From: Isochrysis galbana
Taxonomy: Eukaryota > Haptophyta > Isochrysidales > Isochrysidaceae
DNA: 20,000 nucleotides
Direction of reading: 5' to 3'
Assembly: GCA_018136815.1 (NCBI GenBank)
Contig: CM030937.1
Coordinates: forward strand, 5,610,026 to 5,630,025
Both the position numbers and the translations under genes were made by a program. Below are positions 7,768 to 17,300 of the stretch, one piece after another. The number at the start of each line of letters is the position of its first letter. Positions within the stretch are counted from its first letter, which is position 1. The notes under the pieces are model-generated. The model made no database searches and was not told the DNA's origin. It saw only the letters and a program-made list of their open reading frames with translations.

Positions 7768-9912
7768 ATGACTGAGATCGCCGCATGGCCTGATGGGCCG
7801 GCATTGAGCGACCGGCTCTCTAGGACATCGGTGGACAGGAAGGCAATAGCTGTTGAGGCCGGTCTCAAACGAGGCAAGAGCTTGGTCATGCAACTTGTCT
7901 CGCCGGATGGTGGGACAGAAGAGACTTCAGCAGAGGGCGCGAGGGGACGCCAATGCTGGAACGTGTGTTACTTATTCTCAAGTGGCTTTGGGCTCATCCC
8001 GTTCCTTCGTGGGCTTGCCGACGCCTTTGGTTGGTCGTACTGCCTTGCCATCATCGCTCAGTATGGCATCAACCAAGGCGCCGGCACCAGTATGCTTGCG
8101 CTTGCCGCGAAATTTTACGCTTTCTCCTCTCTGGGCATCACATCTGCGAGTTGGGGCAGGCTAAATGGTTTTGCCTCCATCCCTTGGCAACTCAAGGCAA
8201 TCTTTGGTCTCGTCTCCGACACTGTCGCGATTCGGGGCCTTCACCGCTCACCCTACCTTTTGTTTGCCGGTTCGATGGGCATCATCGGCACGCTGATGCT
8301 CACGGTCCTCCCGGTCTCCGCCCTGAACGGGCTGGTACTCGCCGTGCTACTGCTCCTTACAAACCTCAACGTGGCGATTGGCGACGTTGTCGTGGATGCT
8401 ACAGTTGCTGTGCGATGCAAGATGGCACCATCTCAGGCGGCTCAGCTCCAGTCCCTCTCATGGGGCTCTTTTGGCCTTTTTGGAGCCCTGAGCGTTGCTC
8501 TTGCTGGGTATTTGATCGAGTATGCCTCGCCGCAACTTCCCTTTGCCATCGCCACCCTGTGCTCCTCCACGATCCTTCTACCCGCCTCCCTTGGTTGGCT
8601 CGAACGGCGTCACAGGCCTGCGTGGCCGATGGTGCGCTGCGTCGCTCGCAAGTTGTGCAGTCACAGTACGGGCAGGATCGTGCTGCTAGCGGCGCTCGTC
8701 GTGGGCATTTACTCTATCGCCCTTGGAGTAGTCCAGATGGTCCTCGGATCCACGCAGCCGATGGCAGTCGCCGTAACAACGGTGGTGGGTAACTTTGGCC
8801 TGTGCGCGCTGCTCTACTCCATTCTGAGGTGGGTGGATACAACGATGGCTAAGGCCATTCTCTTCGCCTTCCTCCGCGGAGCAATCGTCCCATCGACCGA
8901 AATCATCTTCGAATGGGCCCACGACCCTGTGGGCGGCGATTTGCGTTGTTTGAGCGAGTCCGAGTGCGAGGCGCTCTTGGCTCAACCTGTGACGAACTCC
9001 TCGAAGATGCTGCGGCACAATGACGAGATGCCTTTGCTCCCGCCGTTCGGAGCTGGTCAGACTGACGGCTTGCCATGCGGCTGGGCGCGAGCGCGAGGGA
9101 TGCCCTGTTTGCCCCCCGTGCTATTCAGCTGGTCGTATGTCGCCGGGATGCTCACCATCGTCGGCGGCACTGTGTTGTACTCGTCCGTGTTCGTTTCATG
9201 GCGTTTCCGCTCCATCTTGGCCGCAGCGCACGCGCTCCTCGCCTTGGCGGGATTGATCGATCTCCTCTTCGTCACGCGCGCCAACGTCGGCTGGATGCCG
9301 GATTGGGTGCTATTCCTATTCGGCGACGCCGTCTTCGTGGGCCTCGTCGACCGCTTGGGTGACATGGCCTTCTTCATTTTCTCCGCCAAGCTTTGCCCGC
9401 CCTCCGTCGAAGGCTCGATGTTTGCGCTTCAAATGGGTCTCTCGAACTTTGGCAATCACGCCGGACTTTACCTAGGAACCGCGGTGCTTGAGATGTTTTA
9501 CCCTCAGCTCCAAGCGCCAGATTACTCGGGGCTAGCCTCCTACATAACGTTACGTTCGGCCTTGCGCGCTTTGCCCATATTACTCGTGCCGGTGCTCGTG
9601 CCTCGTGGCCGGCCGAACGACTCTTCTAAAGACATCGGCGCCGGAGCTGCCATCGTGGACGATCCAGAGGAGGAGGGAGGCGCCGACGACGAGACTGGCG
9701 GTGGCGGCGATAATGGCTGCGAGGACAATGTTGGAGCGAAACCGAGCATAGAGTTGGCTAAGAAGGCGGAAATCACTGAACCCGAAAAGGACGAGCTCGG
9801 CCTGATGCGGGTGAACGTTGGGCTGCCCGTCGATGATGGGGATGCAACCACATCTGCGTCCACCAAAAATAGCACGGGCGCGGTCGTGCAACTCGAAGTC
9901 TGCTCAGTTTGA
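7768..9912 (+). CDS. Folate-biopterin transporter (BT1/FBT family, MFS)
   Basis: A 714-residue intronless gene. ATG 7768 (MTEIAAWPDG) is preferred because the frame upstream offers only a GTG. After an N-terminal hydrophilic region of about 60 residues come roughly 12 hydrophobic segments. Family landmarks are present: IPWQLKAIFGLVSD (about 138-151), NVAIGDVVVDATVA (about 201-214), LQSLSWGSFGLFGAL, and near the end KLCPPSVEGSMFALQMGLSN, GNHAGLYLGT. These are characteristic of BT1/FBT proteins, which move folates or pterins across plastid or plasma membranes in plants, cyanobacteria, algae and kinetoplastids. The C-terminal tail of about 100 residues is acidic and Gly/Asp-rich, probably regulatory or disordered. 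Substrate and membrane location cannot be read from sequence. TGA ends the frame at 9910-9912. Confidence 0.9.
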   Translation: MTEIAAWPDGPALSDRLSRTSVDRKAIAVEAGLKRGKSLVMQLVSPDGGTEETSAEGARGRQCWNVCYLFSSGFGLIPFLRGLADAFGWSYCLAIIAQYGINQGAGTSMLALAAKFYAFSSLGITSASWGRLNGFASIPWQLKAIFGLVSDTVAIRGLHRSPYLLFAGSMGIIGTLMLTVLPVSALNGLVLAVLLLLTNLNVAIGDVVVDATVAVRCKMAPSQAAQLQSLSWGSFGLFGALSVALAGYLIEYASPQLPFAIATLCSSTILLPASLGWLERRHRPAWPMVRCVARKLCSHSTGRIVLLAALVVGIYSIALGVVQMVLGSTQPMAVAVTTVVGNFGLCALLYSILRWVDTTMAKAILFAFLRGAIVPSTEIIFEWAHDPVGGDLRCLSESECEALLAQPVTNSSKMLRHNDEMPLLPPFGAGQTDGLPCGWARARGMPCLPPVLFSWSYVAGMLTIVGGTVLYSSVFVSWRFRSILAAAHALLALAGLIDLLFVTRANVGWMPDWVLFLFGDAVFVGLVDRLGDMAFFIFSAKLCPPSVEGSMFALQMGLSNFGNHAGLYLGTAVLEMFYPQLQAPDYSGLASYITLRSALRALPILLVPVLVPRGRPNDSSKDIGAGAAIVDDPEEEGGADDETGGGGDNGCEDNVGAKPSIELAKKAEITEPEKDELGLMRVNVGLPVDDGDATTSASTKNSTGAVVQLEVCSV

Positions 9913-10308
9913 TCGCATGCCCGCAAATGTGTGAGCCGAATTTCCAGCATTGTTGATATGTGGAGTATTGTGACGAGCAAGAGGCGGCGAGGTCGTAAAG
10001 AGCTCTGGTCTAGTCATTGTTGGCGCCTCAACGGACAATGTTTGGTTTTAGAGAATTACGAGGTGCAACCACCGAAGCAAGAGCAGAATCCTCCAAGTGA
10101 ATTGATCCACCATATGTATACATACAGCAACTCGCGAAGTCAAAAGAATTCAAAAGCTAAGATCGCAATTCGTACGTCGACGAATGTCATCTTGGACCTT
10201 GGAAATGGAAATAACATCTTAGAATTAAAAATGTAAATGTCCGCTACGTGTGCGGCGTGAATGGAGCAGGGTGCTTGCGCTACTCCCTCCGTACGGTTGC
10301 GCAAACGC

Positions 10309-10338
10309 GTAGTCTTAAAGACTACCGTGTAGTCTTCG
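10309..10338 (+). repeat. AGTCTT motif cluster, copy 1
   Basis: GTAGTCTT-A-AAGACTAC (10309-10325) is an 8-bp inverted repeat around one base, followed at once by a third GTAGTCTT (10329-10336). Bases 10312-10338 match 11723-11748 with few differences, in the same orientation. Confidence 0.7.
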
Positions 10339-10855
10339 GAGGGGGGGGGAAGACAACGGAAAATGTTAGCCTCATTGCCGCCTCATTATCAACGGCCAAA
10401 GCCTCGCCACGGTCCGCCCCCCTCCCCCTGAGAGTCTCCCCTATCATCTCCTTGCTTTGGGTGCCCAGGTTTGCCCTGACAACCCACTTAACAGCGCCCG
10501 ACAGCCGTGGGGTTAGCAAGTGCTCGGGCGCCTGGCAAGCGCGCCGAGCGATTCCATAATTGGTATCCTTGCGGAGACCCCAAGCGATCGGGTCGCGGGG
10601 GCACCCAGCGTAGTTGCAGCGCACATTACAATCCCGCTGGTTGTGTGCCAGATTGCACGCCCTGTAATGACGTTGCGAGTGTGCGCGTGTGCGTGATCAC
10701 CTTCAGCGTCTGGAGTTTGCGTTGCGCGTTGCGCGACGGCGACGGTGATCTGCCGCACTTCCGATCGATCAAAATTTTGCATCAATGGCGTCGAGCGTCA
10801 CATACTTGTGATGTTTGTGCGTAGCATGGCCCGTGCGATGTCATGTGAGCGACCA

Positions 10856-10882
10856 ACGGTCATATCAAGCCTATATGACCGT
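10856..10882. repeat. 10-bp perfect inverted repeat (ACGGTCATAT / ATATGACCGT)
   Basis: The arms are 10856-10865 and 10873-10882 with a 7-nt loop. It lies at the edge of an AT-richer segment. No gene end is near, so it is more likely a repeat or site than a terminator. Confidence 0.75.
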
Positions 10883-11178
10883 GATAATAGAGGTCAAAAC
10901 AAACGTATTTGAATGATAGGATCAACGAAAATAAAACACTTGATTCTCCCGTAAACGCCCGGTTTCTTCTGTGCTCAAGTCGACTGTGAAGAGGGCTTCT
11001 TCGGACTTCGGTCCACTGCGATGGCGCCTCGGAGAGGGGTGTCCGATGGGCCACCGGCCAGGGCTCCTCTGGAAGGCAGGCCAGAGGGATCGAGATGGCC
11101 GGGCCTGCATCGGCATGGGTGCGCTGCCTACTCCCGTCGCGGTCCAGGTGGGGTCCATCGCGTTGGCGATCGTCCAGG

Positions 11179-11196
11179 GGCCGGCAAATGCCGGCC
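11179..11196. repeat. 8-bp perfect inverted repeat, GC-rich
   Basis: GGCCGGCA and TGCCGGCC around AA. In this GC-rich sequence a chance origin is quite possible. Confidence 0.6.
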
Positions 11197-11722
11197 TCTC
11201 GCTGTACGAGACGCCCTCGTCAGCATGCCAGCTGGTGTGGGGGGGCAGCAATTCGTTGTGAGGGCTCTTTTTTGGCGTCAGGCCTCGGATTCTGGTCTAA
11301 GGTGGCCGCAGGCGCCGCGGAAGCACCCGCGCGCGGGCGCCATGTACCCCCACTGCAGGTCGCGTTGCCAGCGCTCGAAAGGGCCTCTGGGGCCCGACTT
11401 CAGTAGGCCATAGCGAGCGTGATTTCGTCGCTCGCGGGTAGATCCCTGCGGCAAAGTAGTAGGGAATGCCGAGTAGGGCCCCAATCCACTGGGTCGAGCG
11501 TCTTAGGTGCCCTGTGAGTCTGTATGTGTGAATCTGCCCGTGGGTCGTTGAACGTCAATGACCGTAGTCTTCAACATTCGTATACAAAAAAATCGCTTTT
11601 CGCGTTCGAGATTTTCGGTTTCAAGATGGGGATCTATTAGATAGCGACTGTTTTAGGTGTCTGGGCACAATAAAAAATTCTAGGATGCTAATATGACGTA
11701 GTTCCAACACTGCGAAGTCGTT

Positions 11723-11748
11723 GTCTTTAAAGCTACCGGTAGTCTTCG
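11723..11748 (+). repeat. AGTCTT motif cluster, copy 2
   Basis: GTCTTTAAAGCTACCGGTAG followed by TCTTCG aligns with 10312-10338 (GTCTTAAAGACTACCGTGTA then GTCTTCG) at nearly all positions, with small indels. The two same-orientation copies are 1.4 kb apart and could mark the ends of an element or be dispersed repeat fragments. Confidence 0.65.
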
Positions 11749-12335
11749 TTGCGCCCCTTCTACCGCGTACCCCTACTACCCACCCGTACCTACTAACTTC
11801 CCCTACCCCTACCCTTCGACTCCCCCAACTAAGTTTATACTTAGTTCACATGGGGGATGCGCCTCGTGCTCTCCCCCTCAGGCTCCAATTCCCCTCCGGG
11901 GGCCTGTCGGTCACCCTCACTCAGACTCTGTCTTCTGGCATGAGCTGAGCAATCACCATCCTGACCCAGACCTCCAGTGGGCGCGGGTCAGGAGGCGCAA
12001 TCCTTGGCCCACATGGGCCTGCACTCGTACTGACCTTCCCCCCCCCCCCTCCTGGTCACCAGGCGGACGGGAGACTGAGGAGGGCGCCCAAGGCCAGCGA
12101 GGCACACGAGGGCGCGAGGGAGAGGCAGGAGAGGCGTTAGGGTTGAGCCCCAGGCCCTCCTCTGCCCCCAGAGCTGCCCTGCTGGCCATCTGGGAGCCCC
12201 CTCACTCAGGACCCCCTAAGAGCAGGTCGAGGCGCGCGCCATGGGCACGCGCCGCAGGAGAGGTCGAAGAGAGAGTGGAGTGTGGGAGTGCGGAACTCGT
12301 CGGTCCCCGAACCGGGGATTCAACGATAACCGCTC

Positions 12336-12365
12336 CCCGTTTATTTACGTTGGTAAATATACGGG
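12336..12365. repeat. 13-bp-arm inverted repeat upstream of the recombinase
   Basis: CCCGTTTATTTAC (12336-12348) and GTAAATATACGGG (12353-12365) pair at 12 of 13 positions around GTTG. The arms are AT-rich inside a GC-rich setting, and a small TCCCC/GGGGA hairpin (12303-12317) lies just upstream. Tyrosine recombinase sites are typically inverted arms of 11-13 bp around a short spacer, so this could be a recognition site; that is inference. Confidence 0.65.
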
Positions 12366-12492
12366 CGGAGGTGAGGGGGTGGCGACAAGTGGAAGATGGA
12401 AGAGCGGAGGGAGCGGCGCAAGTGCGCTCAGGGGAGCCCTCTCGAAGTAAGGTTCCCCGGGCGCCGTCGCTTATTCTGCGGAGAACTGCTAG

Positions 12493-13506
12493 GGCAGGCT
12501 GGCTTGCAGCTGGACGGGAGGAGCCACGGCGGCGCGGCTGGCCGCTCAAGCCCGAGAGAACGCGACGTCTTACGCCTACGATAGACACTGGACGAGCTTC
12601 ACCACATGGTGCGAGGAACAGCACCTCAGCCCGCTCCCAGCGACACCGCAGATGGTGGCCGCTTACTTAGGCTACGTCGCCGAAAAGGGTACGGTGGCGG
12701 CGGCCAGCCTGCAACCGTACCTCTCGGCCATCAACTCCATGCACGCGGACTTTGGCTTTGATAAGCCAGCCCAAGGCCACCTTGTAGCGCTCGTGCGCAG
12801 AGGTATGGCCCGTTCGCAAGCCCGCGCGCGCACCATCAACACTCGCATCCCCCTCCCGGCGGAGGCGGTATCGCGCATTCTGACGGGCGCACAGCAGTCG
12901 CTGTCCCTGCCAGACTTGCGAGAGCATCTGGCCATCGCCTTAGCTTACTTGTTCATGGGCAGGCAGGACTCGACTACGCTACTCGCCACCTCAGACTTCG
13001 GGCTGGACGGGCGATTCATGTGGCTGCGCCTCACGGAGAAACAGCGCAAACACCTAGGGACTCGGCGCGTGATCCGCATTCCCATTCATCCACCGCCATC
13101 GCAAGGAATCCCGTCGCAAGTGCCCCTGGTCGTCCAACTCGCCCGCCGCTTCTTGGAGCTCAAAGCGCAACAAGGAGGGTGCACACCCTTTTTGTTCCAG
13201 CTCGCAGGAGAGCGGCCACCCACCATCGCTCACATGTCCAAATGGGTAGCCCACACATTAGGTAGGTACGGCATCGTAGCACCGGCTGGCTTCGCGTACC
13301 TAGGGCACTCGCTCCGATCCGGCGCTTCATCGGCGACCGAGGCCATCAAGGTTCCCCGGGCCCGAGCCGACTGGCTCGGAGGCTGGGCGCCTCGCACAAC
13401 CACTAGGGAGAAGCATTACATTGACCCCACAGTAGGCCCGTCGACGGCGGCTTTCGCCCTCTTCGGTGGGTTGTTGGACCACGCCTATTCCATCGAGAAT
13501 GTCTAG
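12493..13506 (+). CDS. Tyrosine recombinase / integrase-like protein, start unclear
   Basis: The frame is open from 12493 (after TAG 12490-12492) to TAG at 13504-13506, 337 codons. The first ATG is 12652, but codons before it (SYAYDRHWTSFTTWCEEQHL) clearly belong to the N-terminal core-binding domain, so the true start lies upstream, probably in another exon; CTGCTAG at 12486-12492 or CTTGCAG at 12504-12510 could be the acceptor. Numbering from ATG 12652: box-A Arg R104 (LFMGRQDST), Lys candidates K130/K133, H219-x-x-R222 (GHSLRSG), W245 (LGGWAP) and nucleophile Tyr256 (KHYIDP). All catalytic positions are present. Stand-alone recombinases of this type are frequent in algal genomes as parts of DIRS-like or Crypton-like elements; no reverse transcriptase is seen nearby. 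The repeats at both flanks suggest a mobile unit. Confidence 0.82.
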   Translation, partial: GRLACSWTGGATAARLAAQARENATSYAYDRHWTSFTTWCEEQHLSPLPATPQMVAAYLGYVAEKGTVAAASLQPYLSAINSMHADFGFDKPAQGHLVALVRRGMARSQARARTINTRIPLPAEAVSRILTGAQQSLSLPDLREHLAIALAYLFMGRQDSTTLLATSDFGLDGRFMWLRLTEKQRKHLGTRRVIRIPIHPPPSQGIPSQVPLVVQLARRFLELKAQQGGCTPFLFQLAGERPPTIAHMSKWVAHTLGRYGIVAPAGFAYLGHSLRSGASSATEAIKVPRARADWLGGWAPRTTTREKHYIDPTVGPSTAAFALFGGLLDHAYSIENV

Positions 13507-13567
13507 GCGCGCCCAATGCTCTCTCTCTCTCTCTCTTCTTCCGTCGTACACGACGAGGGGGTCGGAT

Positions 13568-13617
13568 GGCAAATACACCCATTCGTGATAGAAGCTAGAC
13601 TCGAGCGAGTGCGAATG
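13568..13617 (+). repeat. 50-bp direct repeat, copy 1
   Basis: Begins GGCAAATACACCCAT and ends GACTCGAGCGAGTGCGAATG. It matches 13776-13825 at 46 of 50 positions. It contains ACTCG-AG-CGAGT, a 5-bp inverted repeat. It starts 62 bp after the recombinase stop codon. Confidence 0.92.
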
Positions 13618-13775
13618 TGAGGTTTCACAGTAACCCCCGTTCACACCGCGTCAGGGGTCTAGACTTCTCTCTCGGCTTTCGCTCTCCGCTCTCCCTACCC
13701 GACCCACCCATCACCCATATCCGCCATATGTTAGGCTGTGCGTGTGCCTTAGGAAGATTTAAGATTATCCTATAA

Positions 13776-13825
13776 GGCAAATACACCCATCAGTGACAGA
13801 AGCTGGACTCGAGCGAGTGCGAATG
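13776..13825 (+). repeat. 50-bp direct repeat, copy 2
   Basis: Same orientation as copy 1, with a start-to-start distance of 208 bp. The four differences are substitutions; there are no indels. It is followed closely by the palindrome at 13833-13846. Confidence 0.92.
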
Positions 13826-13832
13826 AGTGTTA

Positions 13833-13846
13833 GCATTCGCGAATGC
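13833..13846. repeat. 14-bp perfect palindrome GCATTCGCGAATGC
   Basis: Perfectly self-complementary. Its half site GCGAATG also ends both 50-bp repeats, so copy 2 plus this palindrome forms a second possible hairpin (GCGAATG ... CATTCGC). Confidence 0.85.
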
Positions 13847-14346
13847 GACACCCCTAGCAGGACATAACAGTTCTTGATAAGTGGCATCACTGACTCTTAC
13901 CTCTTACTCACCCTCCCTCCTCTCAGATCACGGATCGAAGCAACGCGCGCGACCCTCCCCTCTCCCAGCGATTCCGCGAGAACGAACCTGGGGGAGGGGA
14001 TGGTGATCGGTTAGGGCGGGTACTAGTTAGGAGCAACATAAGCACTCTGAGGGTCACTCTGCCACACGTCGTGCACGTATAGCGGTTAGCGGCTAGTTTT
14101 GTAAAGGTTTTTATGTATGTGCTATGGCGGTGCGCAATTTGCGCTTTGCTGCAGCAGAAAACCGAGACTGCCGGCTGCTTGCGTGCTAGCACGCCATGGT
14201 CATAACGCGTCGCTCACGAAATATGCACAGGCGCGCCTTCGACGCTTGGGTCGCTATTCGCAGCTATAGCCCAAACGGCAGCATCGAGCCCAAACCCAAC
14301 TTAACATATGCGCTGTGATCCCGCCCTATCTACGACGCGCCCGTAA

Positions 14347-17300
14347 CTAGGTAGAAACGTCGGAGACAGCCGCGCTACTCGAGGGCGTACCCTCTGCTCT
14401 CTGGAGAGTGGCGGCTTCAGCCTCAGCCTCCCTCTTTGCAGCAGCTGCTTGGATTGGTTCGAACTTTTTGTCCGCAAAGGCTTTGAGGGTGGCCGCCAAT
14501 CTATATATGGGGCTCCCATTTCGGTTATACAACATTGCATTGGCCCATACGAGTTGGACGTCATCGACAACCGCGTCGAGAGACGAGTTATACTTGCCCT
14601 CGCGTAGCTTGCGCTGGACGGTCCCAATGTCCATCGGGTGTTTAACTATCTGTGGGTAGTCGTGCAGTCCCAGTCCTCGCCAGTCCACTGGCTCGGCGAA
14701 GACTTTGGCATTCTTCTGCTTCAAGATTTGCTCGAGCACGCCCGCCGCAGCGGCCATGGGATCTGTGCTGCTATCTTCTCCGGGACCCTTCTTCTTGGTC
14801 TTCTTCTTGTTGATGAGCTCGCACTGTTCCTCAACCCAGCCAGGTGGTGCGCGACCCAGGATGTCCCACTCCTCCGTGTCGGCATTCGCTTTTGTCTTGA
14901 TCATCTCGTACGACTCCATGATATGACACCTTCATGAGACGCGGCATGAGTAGCGGCCATGGTGGCATTAGAGAGAGGGGCGCAAGACATGCAGGAGCAG
15001 GCCGTCATCGCCGACATCTTTTGCGTCCCAGTGGCAAGGGTACCTTACCTGCCCGCCCCTACATCAATCTCGCCTCCCTGGTCCTCCGGAACGAGCATCC
15101 AGCGCGGCCGCCCATTCGCAACGTGCCCGTCGGGCGAGGGCTTGGTGAAGAACCCCCGCTGCTCGAGCGGGGCAACGCGGCACCACTGCAAGTCCGGAAG
15201 ATACGTGAGGACGTACCAGTACTCGTACGGCGCGTCCTCGCCATCAATTTGCACAACCCGGTTCACCATGTGCAGCTGCGGGGGCGAGGGCGCCTCGACA
15301 ACTGGGGCCTCCTCGACCTCATCGAGAGGCTTTACCTGCATGGTTAAGTGCGTGCAAGGCGCTGCGTCGGAACGTGAGACGGTCAGTGAAGGTGGGGCCG
15401 TTGCCACGCCGTCGCACCTGTAGCCATGTGTCCTTCTTCAGCCACGCGGAGAGCTGCAGGCCCTTGAGCCGCGAGGCGTTGAGGTCTCGCAGGTAGCGCG
15501 GGTCCAATCCTAAGGCCTCGGCCTCCTTCTTGAAGGGCTTGTCTTCCGTCACCTGTCCGACGGCCAAGCGTCGGGCATCCGATCAGAGGCATAGCGATGC
15601 ATATCGATGCATAGCGGCGCTCTGATTTCGAGCGCGGTGCGGCGGTGCGGCGGCCTGGCAAAGGCCTCGCGGCATTGGACCCGCGGGATTGGCTGGGGGC
15701 TTGGTGCGGCCTTAGGAGGCGGCGCCAAGTACGGGCATCACTCCAAGGCCCACACAGGGCCCGAGCGCCGGCGCGTCCATCGCGGGCAGTGTGTAAGCAG
15801 ACGCAAGATTACACGGGAGGTAGCCCACCTGATGCCACGCAGATGCCGCAAGCGTCGCTTTGCGCTGCTCTGCGGCCGCCTTGGCGTCCTCGATTGCTTG
15901 TATGAAGGCGGCCCGCTTGCCACTCGGTCTCACTGGTGGACGCTCATCAAGCATGATCTTCTTCGATCTTTCGATGATGGAGTCGGGCTCAGGTGGCCGG
16001 CGCTTGGAGTGAGGGGTGAGGCGACGGGCCATCATGTAAGACGGCTCTGCGTGCTCAGGGTTGTCGTCGGGAAATGTCCAGTGGCAGTATTCATCCGATT
16101 CGTATTCAACATGCCGAATCTGGAGGCGTGTGCCCTGCAAGAGCTCCGAGGACACCTGCAGACGTGCGCGAATGTGGCGTGGTCGACGCAGGCGGCCTCG
16201 CGGTGGGCCTAGATGGCGAGAAGCGCACGGAAGGCCGTGGGGCGCGGCCTTACCCATCCCTTGCCACCCCGCCATCCTCAGCCGCTCCCCTGACCGCATG
16301 CTCAAGCTTTAGTTGGACAAGCCCGAAAAATCCCGGCGCTGTGCGTGCACCCTCCTTCCGCCCGCCACCCGGATGAGCTGGCGGCGCACCTGCAAACCCT
16401 TCAGCTCAGGCCGTCCTAAGTTCCTGCGAATTAGCTCCTTGGGCTCGATGCCTAGCTCCTTGGCGCACTCCTTGAATGGCATGTCGTCAGGCACGACGTA
16501 CCACTCGTGGTGCATCCGGGCAGACTCTTCACGCACCTCTCGGAGGCTGCGCTTCACGGGGATGAGCAGTCTGGTGTCCTTCTTGAGCACGGTATCCTGG
16601 GAAAGTTTTGGTATCCGCGCGGCGTTCAAGAAGATGAGGTCGAACAGCGGCACCCCCAACCGCGTAGCAAGTTCGCCCAGGGTCTCATCGCCTTGCTCCA
16701 CACGGTGCGTCACGTGCGCTGAGGCCACGGGCTCGCTTTTGGCCGGTGGCGCCTTCGCTTTGCGCTTCGTGCCGCCGCCGGCCTTGCCACCTCGAGCGTG
16801 CTTGCTCTTAGGCCGCCACTCGCCGTCATCCTCCCCTTCTCCCTCACCCTTATCCTCCCGCTTGCGAATCGTCACGGCGCCCACGCGTACGAAGCCCATC
16901 CGCTCATAAAAAGGGATGGAGCCGTCGGTCGCCTGCGCAATGATATACTCATACGGCGAGTCCTCAGCTTCGCACTCCTCGATGATCAGCTGGACGAGCC
17001 AGCGGCCGCAGCCAAGCGCGCCCAGCAGTGAAAGCTCGGCAATCCGCGGCCAGACCACGCCCTCGTCGTCGGGGTCGCCCGCGTGCAGCTGTGCCTGCAG
17101 CTCAACAGCGAGGCTTCCATCTTCGTCGATTGCCGCAAGGTCGTTGTGGTCGCGCAGGTCGAGCGCCGGATTGAGTGAGTCCCAGCGAAAGTTGCGATGC
17201 CAGGTCGTGAATGTCGTGCATGTCGCAAAACCCTAGATATGGGAATCAGCAAAAGGTTCGACTCGTGCGGCACGAGCACAATGGATAAATATGAACGGAC

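Larger units (their letters stand above)
9913..12300. other. Long non-coding or degenerate stretch with repeat motifs
   Basis: Bases 9913-10240 are AT-richer and probably include the transporter 3' UTR. From 10300 to 11750 the only structure is a repeated AGTCTT motif at both ends and inverted repeats at 10856-10882 and 11179-11196. Open frames on both strands between 10920 and 11480 overlap and show no recognisable domain. An AT-rich patch lies at 11570-11700. Bases 11750-12200 are C-rich on the plus strand, with C12 at 12038-12049. I see no gene I can support. Confidence 0.5.
13507..14346. other. Intergenic region with recombinase-linked repeats
   Basis: No gene is supported. A (CT)8-like run lies at about 13519-13536. 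The imperfect direct repeats and the palindrome described separately occupy 13568-13846. From 13900 to 14346 the sequence is unremarkable and includes the 3' flank of the minus-strand acetyltransferase-bromodomain gene. Confidence 0.55.

Noticed and set aside
10922..11484. Overlapping frames on both strands in the middle of the gene-less interval
   Set aside because: No domain, both strands equally open, and no consistent codon bias; the openness is explained by GC content.
12143..12670. 175-residue Arg-rich frame overlapping the recombinase start
   Set aside because: It runs in another frame than the clear recombinase core-binding domain and shows no recognisable motif.
13568..13825. Direct repeats as a CRISPR array
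   Set aside because: There are only two copies, with a 158-bp gap, in a eukaryotic context and no cas genes.
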